Positions 1 through 7,255 of a DNA stretch of 64,000 nt are shown here, one piece after another. A program made the translations under genes and the position numbers. The stretch's first letter is position 1; each line of letters opens with the position of its first letter. Under the pieces are notes generated by a model. The model saw nothing but the letters and a program-made list of their open reading frames with translations. It had not been told where the DNA came from and did no database searches. Origin of the DNA: Streptomyces durocortorensis (lineage in GTDB: Bacteria; Actinomycetota; Actinomycetes; Streptomycetales; Streptomycetaceae); assembly GCF_031760065.1 (NCBI RefSeq), contig NZ_CP134500.1, positions 4,030,001-4,094,000 on the forward strand. Direction: 5' to 3'.

Positions 1-43
1 GCGCCGGGGGGACCGATCGGCTCAGGGTGGGGGAACGACACAC

Positions 44-733
44 ATGCGCGCACTGCGAATACTGCTGGTCCTGGTGGTGGTGCTGGGCGGCCTCTTCATC
101 GCCGTCGACCGTGTGGCGGTCCACTTCGCCGAGTCCGAGGCCGAGGACCGGGTCACGATCAGCGGCGGCAGCGCGGGCTCCACGGACATCTCGATCAAGG
201 GATTCCCCTTCCTCACCCAGCTCGCGGGCTCACAGCTCGACCGGGTCGATGTGAGCCTCACCGGCATGAACACCAGCGCCGCCGGCCGCACGACGCGGGT
301 CAGCGAGGTGCGGGCCCAGCTGCACGACGTGAAGCTCGGCTCCGGCTACCGCAGCGCCACGGCCGCGCGCGCCACCGGCACCGCCCTCGTCACCTACGAG
401 GACCTGACGGCGGCGGCCAGCGACGGCGTCGTCGTCGAGTACGGCGGCAACGGCAAGGCGAAGGTCACCGGCACGGTCGAGATCCTCGGCCGCCCGATCT
501 CGCGCAGCGTGCTCTCAACCGTGACCCGCGTCGACGGTCACACGATCAAGGTGCGCGCGGATCAGGTGCCGGGCGAGGGACTGCCCGGCGTCGAGGAACT
601 GGTCCGCAAGAAGACCGACTTCGAGGGTGACATCGACGGCCTGCCGAAGGGCTTGGAGCTGCGCAAGATCGAGGTGACCGAGAAGGGCCTGGAGATCCAG
701 GTGACCGGCTCGGACGTCTCCCTGACGGGCTGA
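44..733 (+). CDS. LmeA-like (DUF2993) phospholipid-binding protein
   Basis: 229-residue protein with an N-terminal hydrophobic segment (about residues 4-22) that can be a signal anchor, followed by a beta-rich domain full of V/T/G repeats such as VTGTVEILG and LEIQVTGSDVSLTG. This pattern is typical of the actinobacterial DUF2993 family; the mycobacterial member LmeA binds phospholipid and acts in lipomannan maturation in the periplasm. By inference this protein sits at the outer face of the membrane and binds lipid. The ATG at 44 follows a purine-rich stretch (ggtgggggaacga). The gene is monocistronic here: the next transcript starts about 230 bases downstream. A role in envelope lipid or glycolipid handling is likely but the substrate cannot be read from sequence. 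Confidence 0.8.
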   Translation: MRALRILLVLVVVLGGLFIAVDRVAVHFAESEAEDRVTISGGSAGSTDISIKGFPFLTQLAGSQLDRVDVSLTGMNTSAAGRTTRVSEVRAQLHDVKLGSGYRSATAARATGTALVTYEDLTAAASDGVVVEYGGNGKAKVTGTVEILGRPISRSVLSTVTRVDGHTIKVRADQVPGEGLPGVEELVRKKTDFEGDIDGLPKGLELRKIEVTEKGLEIQVTGSDVSLTG

Positions 734-929
734 GCGCCGGGCGGGGCTGTACACAGGGGAGAGCCCGGCCGGGAGCGGGTACGTACCCGCTGATCCGGAT
801 AGTGAGACGCCCCCGTCCGGTCCGCAGATGCCGGAGCGGCCGCCAGGGGCCCGGCGGCGGATGCGAGGCGCGGCGACCACGCTCTCGTCCCGCATCATGG
901 ACGATCGTGTCTCACGATACGACACGGCG

Positions 930-966
930 GTGACATCTCCGTGCGTACCTCCCTACGATCGGACCC
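930..966 (+). promoter_or_regulatory. Promoter for a leaderless transcript of the sulfur leader peptide
   Basis: GTGACA (930-935) and TACGAT (954-959) look like -35 and -10 boxes with an 18-base spacer. The ATG of the leader peptide lies 7 bases after the -10 box, so the transcript would start at or next to the start codon. A leaderless start is also described for the mycobacterial relatives of this peptide. Confidence 0.55.
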
Positions 967-1047
967 ATGAAGCGACAGGCGGATCTCACGAAGCGGCGGG
1001 CAGTAGACCTGTGCCGCGTCGCCGCCATGCTCTGTCGCCCCTTCTGA
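967..1047 (+). CDS. Cysteine-containing leader peptide upstream of the sulfurtransferase
   Basis: A 26-residue ORF (MKRQADLTKRRAVDLCRVAA then MLCRPF) with two LCR motifs and basic residues ahead of them. Actinobacteria carry families of such VDLCR...LCR peptides before sulfur-assimilation operons. In Mycobacterium smegmatis they act as cysteine-responsive attenuators, with slow translation of Cys codons changing expression downstream. Here the peptide precedes a rhodanese/SseC operon with 172 bases in between, which fits that role. There is no Shine-Dalgarno; a -10 box lies 7 bases before ATG, suggesting leaderless translation. The ORF is short, but its motif, position and promoter make it credible. 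Confidence 0.75.
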   Translation: MKRQADLTKRRAVDLCRVAAMLCRPF

Positions 1048-1219
1048 ACGGGGCCGTTCCCACCGCCCCGCCTCCCCCGGCCCTTCGACCGTCGTCAGGG
1101 CCGCCCCCGGGTGTCCCGTACGCGCCGCGTTCCGTGCCCCCGCGCGTACAGCCGCACCCCGCACCCGCACTCAGCAACTCCGCACCACCCCGCCGCAGAC
1201 TGCCCCGGAGGAGAACAAC

Positions 1220-2059
1220 ATGAGCCGCAGCGACGTCCTGGTAGACGCCGACTGGGTCGAGGCCCACATCGACGACCCGCAGGTCGCGATCGTCGAGGTG
1301 GACGAGGACACCTCGGCGTACGAGAAGAACCACATCAAGAACGCGATCCGGATCGACTGGACCAAGGACCTCCAGGACCCGGTCCGCCGCGACTTCGTCG
1401 ACCAGGCCGGCTTCGAGAAGCTGCTCAGCGAGAAGGGCATCGCCAACGACACGCTGGTCGTCCTCTACGGCGGCAACAACAACTGGTTCGCGTCGTACGC
1501 CTACTGGTACTTCAAGCTGTACGGCCACGAGAACGTCAAGCTCCTCGACGGCGGCCGCAAGAAGTGGGAGCTGGACTCCCGCGACCTGACCGATGCCGTT
1601 CCCACGCGCCCGGCCACCCAGTACAAGGCCAAGCCGCAGGACGAGTCGATCCGCGCCTACCGCGACGACGTCGTGAAGGCCATCGGCAGCCAGAACCTGG
1701 TCGACGTGCGTTCGCCCGACGAGTTCAGCGGCAAGCTGCTCGCCCCGGCGCACCTCCCGCAGGAGCAGTCGCAGCGCCCCGGCCACGTGCCGAGCGCCCG
1801 CAACATCCCGTGGTCGAAGAACGCCAACGACGACGGCACCTTCAAGTCGGACGACGAGCTCAAGGCCCTCTACGAGGACGAGCAGGTCGACCTGTCGAAG
1901 GACACCATCGCCTACTGCCGCATCGGTGAGCGCTCCGCGCTCACCTGGTTCGTGCTCCACGAGCTGCTCGGCCAGGAGAACGTCAAGAACTACGACGGTT
2001 CCTGGACCGAGTACGGCTCCCTCGTCGGCGTGCCGATCGAACTCGGCGCCAACAAGTAG
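1220..2059 (+). CDS. cysA: Thiosulfate sulfurtransferase (double rhodanese domain)
   Basis: 279 residues with two rhodanese domains (about 5-130 and 150-275). The second carries the catalytic loop CRIGERS with the active Cys at about residue 233; this loop is the signature of the actinobacterial CysA/SseA sulfurtransferases. The enzyme moves sulfane sulfur from thiosulfate or a persulfide to a thiol acceptor or cyanide in the cytoplasm. The ATG has an excellent ribosome site (ggaggag, about 1207). It is followed 54 bases later by the DUF1416 (SseC) gene, the usual partner, and preceded by a Cys leader peptide, so the pair probably responds to cysteine supply. The name cysA is used as in actinobacteria and is not the sulfate ABC ATPase. 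Confidence 0.92.
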   Translation: MSRSDVLVDADWVEAHIDDPQVAIVEVDEDTSAYEKNHIKNAIRIDWTKDLQDPVRRDFVDQAGFEKLLSEKGIANDTLVVLYGGNNNWFASYAYWYFKLYGHENVKLLDGGRKKWELDSRDLTDAVPTRPATQYKAKPQDESIRAYRDDVVKAIGSQNLVDVRSPDEFSGKLLAPAHLPQEQSQRPGHVPSARNIPWSKNANDDGTFKSDDELKALYEDEQVDLSKDTIAYCRIGERSALTWFVLHELLGQENVKNYDGSWTEYGSLVGVPIELGANK

Positions 2060-2113
2060 CGCACACCCAGCAGTTCCGACCGACCCGCACGACCCGACCA
2101 GAAGGACAGAACC

Positions 2114-2401
2114 ATGTGTGGAGCACAGGCCGGTGGCCCCGACGCTTCGACGATCAAGCCCGGTGAGACCACCATCCAGGGCAGCGTGACCCGCGACGGC
2201 GAGCCCGTCACCGGCTACGTGCGCCTCCTGGACTCGACCGGTGAGTTCACCGCCGAGGTCCCGACCTCGGCCACCGGACAGTTCCGGTTCTACGCCGCCG
2301 AGGGCACCTGGACGCTTCGCGCCCTGGTCCCGGGCGGCAGCGCCGACCGCACGGTCGTCGCGCAGACGGGCGGACTCTCCGAGGTCGCCATCGCCGTCTG
2401 A
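2114..2401 (+). CDS. DUF1416 (SseC-like) protein
   Basis: 95-residue protein beginning MCGAQAGG and continuing as an all-beta, transthyretin/carboxypeptidase-regulatory-like fold (ETTIQGSVTRDGEPVTGYVR, then ...GTWTLRAL). The family almost always follows the CysA/SseA sulfurtransferase and is called SseC in mycobacteria; its biochemical role is unproven. The conserved Cys2 at the very N-terminus could carry a persulfide from the rhodanese, which is inference. The ATG has aaggacagaacc upstream. The gene shares the operon with the sulfurtransferase and ends before a strong stem-loop. Confidence 0.88.
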   Translation: MCGAQAGGPDASTIKPGETTIQGSVTRDGEPVTGYVRLLDSTGEFTAEVPTSATGQFRFYAAEGTWTLRALVPGGSADRTVVAQTGGLSEVAIAV

Positions 2402-2453
2402 TCCCTCGGGATCCACGGCACGCCGGGTTTCCCCGGCACCCAGAACGGCCGGA

Positions 2454-2501
2454 GGGCCGCACCCCAGGGGGTTGGACGCCACCTGACGCGGGGTGCGGCC
2501 C
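2454..2501 (+). terminator. Stem-loop after the sulfurtransferase operon
   Basis: Perfect 12-base arms (2454-2465 gggccgcacccc and 2490-2501 ggggtgcggccc) with a 24-base loop, followed by cttcgt. It lies 52 bases after the DUF1416 stop and before the DUF3099 gene. Confidence 0.6.
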
Positions 2502-2539
2502 TTCGTGCCGTCCGGCGCCCGGAGTCCTACGCTGGAGGC

Positions 2540-2797
2540 ATGTACGCCCGACGCAGGCGGAACTACCTCCTCATGATGGGCGGATGCATCGCGCTCTTCG
2601 TGTCCGCCTGGGCCGTCGTGCGCCTGTGGTCCATGCCGGTCGCCATCGGCATGTGCGGGGTCGCCATGGTGATCCCGCCGATCGCCGCGATGATCGCCAA
2701 CCGGCGCGGCCCGGAGGACCGCTGGTGGGACGACCCCACCGGGGACCCGAAGTCCGACGAGTGGTGGGACGAGCTGGACGGCAAGAAGCGCTACTGA
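2540..2797 (+). CDS. DUF3099-like small membrane protein
   Basis: 85 residues: a short basic N-terminus (MYARRRRNYLLMM), two close hydrophobic segments (about 9-29 and 33-52), then a charged, Trp-rich cytosolic tail (EDRWWDDPTGDPKSDEWWDE). This matches the actinobacterial DUF3099 small membrane proteins, whose function is unknown. The start is supported by ctggaggc before ATG. It converges on the DsrE-like gene with only four bases between the stops. Confidence 0.75.
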   Translation: MYARRRRNYLLMMGGCIALFVSAWAVVRLWSMPVAIGMCGVAMVIPPIAAMIANRRGPEDRWWDDPTGDPKSDEWWDELDGKKRY

Positions 2798-2801
2798 GCT
2801 G

Positions 2802-3164
2802 TCAGTAGACGAGCGCCTGGGTGTCGTCCGCCATGGCCTCCTGCACGAAGACCTGCGCCCCCGCGATGCGTACGCCCTCCAGGACGTCCTTCTCGGTGAT
2901 CTCGCGCCGGGCCGCGCACTGTGTGCACAGGGTGATCCGGCCGCCCGCCAGGATCGAGTCCAGCAGATCGGGCAGCGGGGCGGCGTGCGGCAGTTCGAAC
3001 TCGGCCGCCCGGCCCGGCAGGGCGAACCACGAGGACTCCCCGGTCAGCCAGAGCGAGACCTCGACACCGCTGGCGACGGCCACCGCCGCCACGGTGAAGG
3101 CCTGTGAGCAGCGCTCGGCGGCCTCGGGCCCGGCGGTCACCTTGATCACTAGCTTCTTCGGCAT
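2802..3164 (-). CDS. DsrE/DsrF-like sulfur-relay protein
   Basis: 120-residue protein with the DsrE-family layout: KKLVIKVTAGPEAAERCSQA at the start (beta strand plus helix), a SGVEVSLWLTGE strand-turn, and CTQC in a C-terminal LCTQCAARR loop where the family carries its functional cysteines. Family members bind sulfane sulfur or act as subunits in sulfur relay. Placement next to the rhodanese/SseC operon, although on the opposite strand, supports a sulfur-handling role. The ATG at 3164 (reverse strand) lies in a divergent region shared with the membrane-protein trio. The exact acceptor is unknown. Confidence 0.75.
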   Translation of the reverse strand: MPKKLVIKVTAGPEAAERCSQAFTVAAVAVASGVEVSLWLTGESSWFALPGRAAEFELPHAAPLPDLLDSILAGGRITLCTQCAARREITEKDVLEGVRIAGAQVFVQEAMADDTQALVY

Positions 3165-3269
3165 ATGCCGAACTGTAATCGTCCGAGGGGCAACCTCCTT
3201 GCTGACCTGGGGGTCACATGTGCGCGCAGGTAAGGGAACCCGCGCCTCAGGTCTCTTGGGGGGACCCTT

Positions 3270-4070
3270 TTGGAACCGAACGACACCATTCCTGCCGCGC
3301 CGGAGGCCCCGGTCGACACGCCCGGGCCTCGCCGCCGGCCGCGTGGGCGTACGACGCTGATCATCACCGCGGCCGCGCTGCTCGGGATCTCGGGCGGCGT
3401 CGCCGTGGGCTACGGCATTCAGGCCGAGCGGCCGCCGACACCGCTCTCCGTGCTATCGCAGCCCGGCCTCGGCTACCCGGCGAAGGCGCTGCCCGCGGAC
3501 CGGGCCCCCGCCCCGTTGCCCGTTGCGCAGGACCGGCAGGTCAAGACCGACGGCGATCTGCGCAAGCTGCTCGTCGACAAGCCGAAGGGCGCCAAGAAGT
3601 CGCTCGCCGACGAGCTGGGCATCGGTGACGGCTGGGCGACCCTGCCCGAATACGCCCAGGACTTCTACGAGGACCCGAACTACATGTTCGAGTCGCTGGC
3701 CGGGGGCGACTTCCGCCGGGTGGCCTCGGCCTCGTGGCGGCGGGGGCAGTACGGCGACATCCAGGTCCAGCTGATCCAGTTCCGGTCCGGCGACCTGCTC
3801 GGCGCCTCCGACCACGTCGCCGACCAAGTCGCGTACATGGACGAGGACAAGGGCGGCGCGGGCAACCTCGGCCACGCGATCAAGGGCAGCCGCGAGGGGC
3901 GGTACTTCTTGTTCCCGGTCGAGCGGGAGGCCGGATACCTCCCGTCGTACCGGGCCAGGGCGCTGGCCGTACGCGGTGACATCGCGATGGACATCAACAT
4001 CTACGACACCGTCCCGATCAGCAAGAAGGACATCCGGACGCTGGCCGAGCGACAGCTGGAGCGGCTGTGA
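3270..4070 (+). CDS. Membrane-anchored protein of unknown function, first of a trio
   Basis: 266 residues from a TTG start at 3270, chosen for the strong ttggggggacc purine tract just upstream. The first ~30 residues are Pro/Glu-rich and cytosolic, followed by a transmembrane segment at about 31-53 and a ~210-residue extracytoplasmic domain. Just after the anchor comes DGDLRKLLVDKPKGAKK, a motif repeated in the next two genes (DTELSKLLLPVP and DLRELLLPAPAGAK). No catalytic motif is evident. The stop overlaps the next GTG by four bases, so the three genes are one translation-coupled operon. Not recognised beyond a Streptomyces hypothetical. Confidence 0.7.
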   Translation: MEPNDTIPAAPEAPVDTPGPRRRPRGRTTLIITAAALLGISGGVAVGYGIQAERPPTPLSVLSQPGLGYPAKALPADRAPAPLPVAQDRQVKTDGDLRKLLVDKPKGAKKSLADELGIGDGWATLPEYAQDFYEDPNYMFESLAGGDFRRVASASWRRGQYGDIQVQLIQFRSGDLLGASDHVADQVAYMDEDKGGAGNLGHAIKGSREGRYFLFPVEREAGYLPSYRARALAVRGDIAMDINIYDTVPISKKDIRTLAERQLERL

Positions 4071-4942
4071 ACGACGAGACGACCCCTGTGGCACAGCCCG
4101 CACCCGAGCCCGCACCCGAGCCCGCGCCCACCGCCGAGCCCGCGCCCGCCACCGAGTCGGAGCCGACCGTCGAGCCCGCGCCCGCGGCTGCCCCCGCCCC
4201 GGCGAGCCGCGTGCGCCGGGTGCTGATGACCGCGCTGCCCGTCGGTCTGGTGCTGGCGGCGGTCGGCGGTGCGGCCGGTTACACCAACGCCACCGTGGAC
4301 ACCGCCGACCGGAAGGTCACGACGACCGTCTGGGACGAGGACCACGCGCCTGCCGGCAAGGGCCCGGCGGGCGATCCGTCCCGGGGCCGCCACGACACGG
4401 AGCTGTCCAAGCTGCTGCTGCCGGTGCCCGAGGACTACCGCCTCGGCCCGGACATCGGCGAACTCGGCAACGACAACGAGACCAGCGGAGCGAAGGCCAC
4501 CGCGGCGATGAAGGAGATGGGGCGCGGCCTGGCGGGCAAGGACCGCCGCGAGCTGAACAAGTTCGTCGAGAAGCTCCGTATCCAGGGCATCGCGCAGCGC
4601 TCTTACACCTCGCAGGCGAACGACCTCGTCGTGAACATCCAGGTCATGAAGATGCAGGACAAGCGGGCGGTACGCCGGTCCTACCTGGACCGCAAGGAAC
4701 TGATGGACTCCTTCCGAGGCTTCCGCAAGGGGCCGCGCATCGAGGGCCACAAGAAGGCCACCTGCTATCGCCTGCCCAAGGGCGACAAGAACACCCTCGA
4801 CGGTGTGCTGTGCCTGGCGTACGACGGCGAGGTCTCGGTCTCCGTGGAGGCGTACGGCAGCAAGCCGTTCAGCCCGTCGGGGGTCAGGGACCTGGTGAAG
4901 GACCAGCTCGACCACATCACGTCCCCGGGGGAGTACATATGA
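4067..4942 (+). CDS. Membrane-anchored protein of unknown function, second of a trio
   Basis: 291 residues from a GTG overlapping the previous stop (GTGA). The N-terminal ~45 residues are a repetitive Pro-Ala-Glu tract (APEPAPEPAPTAEPAPATE), then comes a transmembrane segment at about 51-74 and an extracellular domain. The post-anchor motif DTELSKLLLPVPEDY matches its neighbours. The domain holds an even mix of Lys, Arg, Asp and Glu and two Cys (in ATCYRLPKG and GVLCLAYDG) that could form a disulfide. The stop overlaps the next ATG (ATGA). Function unknown; by layout it probably forms a complex with the other two products. Confidence 0.7.
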   Translation: MNDETTPVAQPAPEPAPEPAPTAEPAPATESEPTVEPAPAAAPAPASRVRRVLMTALPVGLVLAAVGGAAGYTNATVDTADRKVTTTVWDEDHAPAGKGPAGDPSRGRHDTELSKLLLPVPEDYRLGPDIGELGNDNETSGAKATAAMKEMGRGLAGKDRRELNKFVEKLRIQGIAQRSYTSQANDLVVNIQVMKMQDKRAVRRSYLDRKELMDSFRGFRKGPRIEGHKKATCYRLPKGDKNTLDGVLCLAYDGEVSVSVEAYGSKPFSPSGVRDLVKDQLDHITSPGEYI

Positions 4943-5859
4943 GCGAGCGGACGATGAACCCGGAGACGCCCGGGACGCCCGAGTCGCCTGGGGTGCCCGA
5001 GGCGCCCGAGGTGTCCGGGACGCCCGTGGCACCCGAGATGCCCGTGGCACCCGAGGCACCCCATGCGGCTGCCGTGCCGCTGTCGCCCACGCCGCCCAGG
5101 CCGCCCCGGCGCGTCCTGCGGGCCGTGGCGCGGTGGACGGCCGCCGCCCTGGTGTTCGGGCTGCTCGGCACCGGTACGGCCTTCGGGATCGCGTCCCTGG
5201 AGCGGACCGACGTGCCCGGGCTCGCCACCGAGGGCGACGGGCGCTGGGACTACCCGAAGCTGTCGCTGCCCGCGCTCCCGGCCGGTAAGCCCCGGCCGTT
5301 CAGTACCGGCAACCCGGCCGAGATCCACCACGCCGACCTGCGCGAGCTGCTCCTGCCCGCCCCGGCCGGAGCGAAGCCGGACAAGAAGCTGACCGGCGGC
5401 TGGATCTCCACGGAGACCTTCCTCGCCGCCTACCGGCCGCAGAACCGGGAGTCGGTGGCCCAGCTCCTCAAGGACGCGCCGCCGCGCCACATCGCGGCCC
5501 GCGGGTGGACCATGCCGGACGGCACGGTGTCCCGGGTCTATCTGCTGAGGTTCAACTCGACGGCGTTCGCGAGCGGCCTGATCGACGACCTGAACGTCGG
5601 CTCGTCGGCCGGTACGCCGCTGGACCGTACGGACACCATGCGGTTCGACGACCACTGGGGCTCGGACAACGACATCGAGAACCTCTCGTCGTTCGTCTTC
5701 GAGGAGCAGGCTCCCTTCGGCGCCGAGCACGTCCGGCAGGCGTACACACTGGCGGGCGACACGGTCGCGCTGATCGTCCACGAGCGCCCGGGCAAGCGGG
5801 AGGCGGCGCGCGTCCCCTTCCAGCAGACGGTGATCCTGCAGAACCAGCTGCTCGCCTGA
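4939..5859 (+). CDS. Membrane-anchored protein of unknown function, third of a trio
   Basis: 306 residues from the ATG at 4939, overlapping the previous stop. The N-terminus has a degenerate pentapeptide tract of the type P-E-x-P-G/x (ETPGTPESPGVPEAPE), one transmembrane helix at about 60-82 (in ARWTAAALVFGLLGTGTAFG) and an extracytoplasmic domain starting with HHADLRELLLPAPAGAK, the shared trio motif. No catalytic signature is seen. It closes the operon, with a GC-rich hairpin at 5901-5935. Low-complexity cytosolic tails on all three proteins suggest a common cytosolic partner or simple spacing; this is inference. Confidence 0.7.
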   Translation: MSERTMNPETPGTPESPGVPEAPEVSGTPVAPEMPVAPEAPHAAAVPLSPTPPRPPRRVLRAVARWTAAALVFGLLGTGTAFGIASLERTDVPGLATEGDGRWDYPKLSLPALPAGKPRPFSTGNPAEIHHADLRELLLPAPAGAKPDKKLTGGWISTETFLAAYRPQNRESVAQLLKDAPPRHIAARGWTMPDGTVSRVYLLRFNSTAFASGLIDDLNVGSSAGTPLDRTDTMRFDDHWGSDNDIENLSSFVFEEQAPFGAEHVRQAYTLAGDTVALIVHERPGKREAARVPFQQTVILQNQLLA

Positions 5860-5900
5860 GCGCAGGAACAGGGCCGCCGCAGCGGCCACCTGGACGAGAA

Positions 5901-5935
5901 GGCCGGGCCCCCACCCATTAGGCTGGGGCCCGGCC
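5901..5935 (+). terminator. Stem-loop after the membrane trio
   Basis: ggccgggccccca (5901-5913) pairs with tggggcccggcc (5924-5935) apart from one bulged C, with a 10-base loop. It ends the trio transcript before the 33-residue membrane peptide. Confidence 0.55.
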
Positions 5936-5973
5936 CTGTACCGCCGCCACCCGCTCGTCACGAGGAGCCCCCT

Positions 5974-6075
5974 GTGCTTGAGGCATTCTTCACCGCCCTG
6001 CTGGTCCTGGTCTGCGTGGGCGTCCTCGCCTTCACCGCGGTCGCTGTGAAGAAGCTGTACCAGGGCCAGCGCTGA
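5974..6075 (+). CDS. 33-residue single-helix membrane peptide
   Basis: GTG start with cgaggag eight bases upstream. The product is one hydrophobic helix (LEAFFTALLVLVCVGVLAFT, about residues 2-21) with a basic C-terminus (KKLYQGQR), which predicts N-out/C-in insertion. Similar micro-proteins are found next to the nitrobindin gene in streptomycetes, as far as I recall; the function is unknown. It is in its own small transcription unit or co-transcribed with the nitrobindin gene 58 bases downstream. Confidence 0.6.
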   Translation: MLEAFFTALLVLVCVGVLAFTAVAVKKLYQGQR

Positions 6076-6132
6076 CCTTCGCCGTACCCCGATCGCCCGC
6101 CCGCACCCCCTCACAGATCGTCTGAGCCGCTC

Positions 6133-6705
6133 ATGATCGAGATTCCGTCCGACCTCCACCCGGACCTCGTCCCGCTGGCCTTCCTCCTCGGTAACTGGGC
6201 GGGCGCGGGCGTGTCCGACTTCCCCGGCGCCGAGAAGTGCAACTTCGGCCAGGAGGTCACCTTCAGCCACGACGGCCGTGACTTCCTGGAGTACGTCTCC
6301 CACACCTGGGTCCTGGACGCCGAGGGCAAGCAGGTCCGGCCGCTGGAGTCGGAGTCCGGCTACTGGCGCATCGACAAGAACCGCAAGGTCGAGGTCGTCA
6401 TGGTCCGCGACCAGGGCGTCGTGGAGATCTGGTACGGCGAGCTGGCCGACCAGAAGCCGCAGATCGACCTGGCCACCGACGCGGTCGCCCGGACGGCGGC
6501 CTCCGGCCCGTACAGCGGGGGCAAGCGGCTCTACGGGTACGTGAAGAGCGACCTCATGTGGGTCGGCGAGAAGGCGACGCCCGAGGTCGAGCTGCGTCCC
6601 TACATGTCGGCGCACCTCAAGAAGGTCGTCACCCCCGAGGAGGTCGCCGAGATGGCGAAGAGCCTCGGGGACATGCCGGACGACGGCATCGCGTTCTTCA
6701 AGTAG
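6133..6705 (+). CDS. Nitrobindin-like heme-binding beta-barrel protein
   Basis: 190-residue protein of the FABP/nitrobindin (DUF1794, THAP4-like) family. It has the family motif GNWAGAG after HPDLVPLAFLL (about residues 9-25), a ten-strand beta-barrel pattern, and a C-terminal His in YMSAHLKKVV, where the family places its heme ligand. Family members bind ferric heme and NO and can isomerise peroxynitrite. It precedes the nickel regulator gene nur in the same direction but is separated from it by a hairpin. The ATG at 6133 lies 9 bases after a tga in the leader; the ribosome site is weak. Confidence 0.88.
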   Translation: MIEIPSDLHPDLVPLAFLLGNWAGAGVSDFPGAEKCNFGQEVTFSHDGRDFLEYVSHTWVLDAEGKQVRPLESESGYWRIDKNRKVEVVMVRDQGVVEIWYGELADQKPQIDLATDAVARTAASGPYSGGKRLYGYVKSDLMWVGEKATPEVELRPYMSAHLKKVVTPEEVAEMAKSLGDMPDDGIAFFK

Positions 6706-6712
6706 ACCCCTC

Positions 6713-6737
6713 TCCGGAAGGAGAGCGTCCTTCCGGA
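6713..6737 (+). terminator. Hairpin between the nitrobindin gene and nur
   Basis: Perfect 10-base arms tccggaagga (6713-6722) and tccttccgga (6728-6737) around a 5-base loop, starting 8 bases after the nitrobindin stop. Confidence 0.6.
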
Positions 6738-6781
6738 ACGAGCTCTGCCGGTCGGTGCTCGTCCCGCCCTACACTGGCCCT

Positions 6782-7246
6782 GTGGTGAGCACCGACTGGA
6801 AGACCGATCTTCGGCAGCGTGGCTACCGGCTGACGCCTCAGCGCCAGCTCGTTCTGGAGGCCGTCGACGCCCTGGAGCACGCGACTCCGGACGACATCCT
6901 GTGCGAGGTGCGCAAGACGGCGTCCGGCGTGAACATCTCCACGGTGTACCGGACCCTGGAGCTGCTGGAGGAGCTCGGCCTTGTCAGCCACGCCCACCTC
7001 GGGCACGGCGCCCCGACGTACCACCTGGCCGACCGGCACCACCACATCCACCTGGTCTGCCGGGACTGCAAGGACGTCATCGAGGCGGATCTCGCGGTCG
7101 TCGCCGAGTTCACCGAGAAGCTGCGCGCCGATTTCGGGTTCGACACCGATATGAAGCACTTCGCGATCTTCGGCCGCTGCGCGGACTGCACGGCTACGAA
7201 GACAGCTGAGCAGACGGCCGCGAAGGACGCCTCCGCCAAGTCGTAG
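6782..7246 (+). CDS. nur: Nickel-responsive Fur-family regulator Nur
   Basis: 154-residue Fur-family protein. The winged helix covers about residues 1-85 (RGYRLTPQRQLVLEAV, then ISTVYRTLELLEELGL). The metal/dimer domain has the His-rich loop DRHHHIHLVC and two C-x2-C pairs (CRDC and CGRCADC region). The sequence closely resembles S. coelicolor Nur, which with nickel represses nickel uptake genes and the iron superoxide dismutase. Start choice: GTG at 6782 or 6785; a tacact -10-like box (6770-6775) ends 6 bases before it and there is no Shine-Dalgarno, so the mRNA may be leaderless. No TTGCA-N5-TGCAA Nur box was seen upstream, so autoregulation is not supported. Confidence 0.9.
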   Translation: MVSTDWKTDLRQRGYRLTPQRQLVLEAVDALEHATPDDILCEVRKTASGVNISTVYRTLELLEELGLVSHAHLGHGAPTYHLADRHHHIHLVCRDCKDVIEADLAVVAEFTEKLRADFGFDTDMKHFAIFGRCADCTATKTAEQTAAKDASAKS

Positions 7247-7255
7247 GCTGGGCGC

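Noticed and set aside
986..2482. Long reverse-strand frame opposite cysA and sseC
   Set aside because: Shadow of the forward genes; composition and absence of motifs.
6706..6781. Nur box upstream of nur
   Set aside because: No TTGCA-N5-TGCAA-like site is visible.
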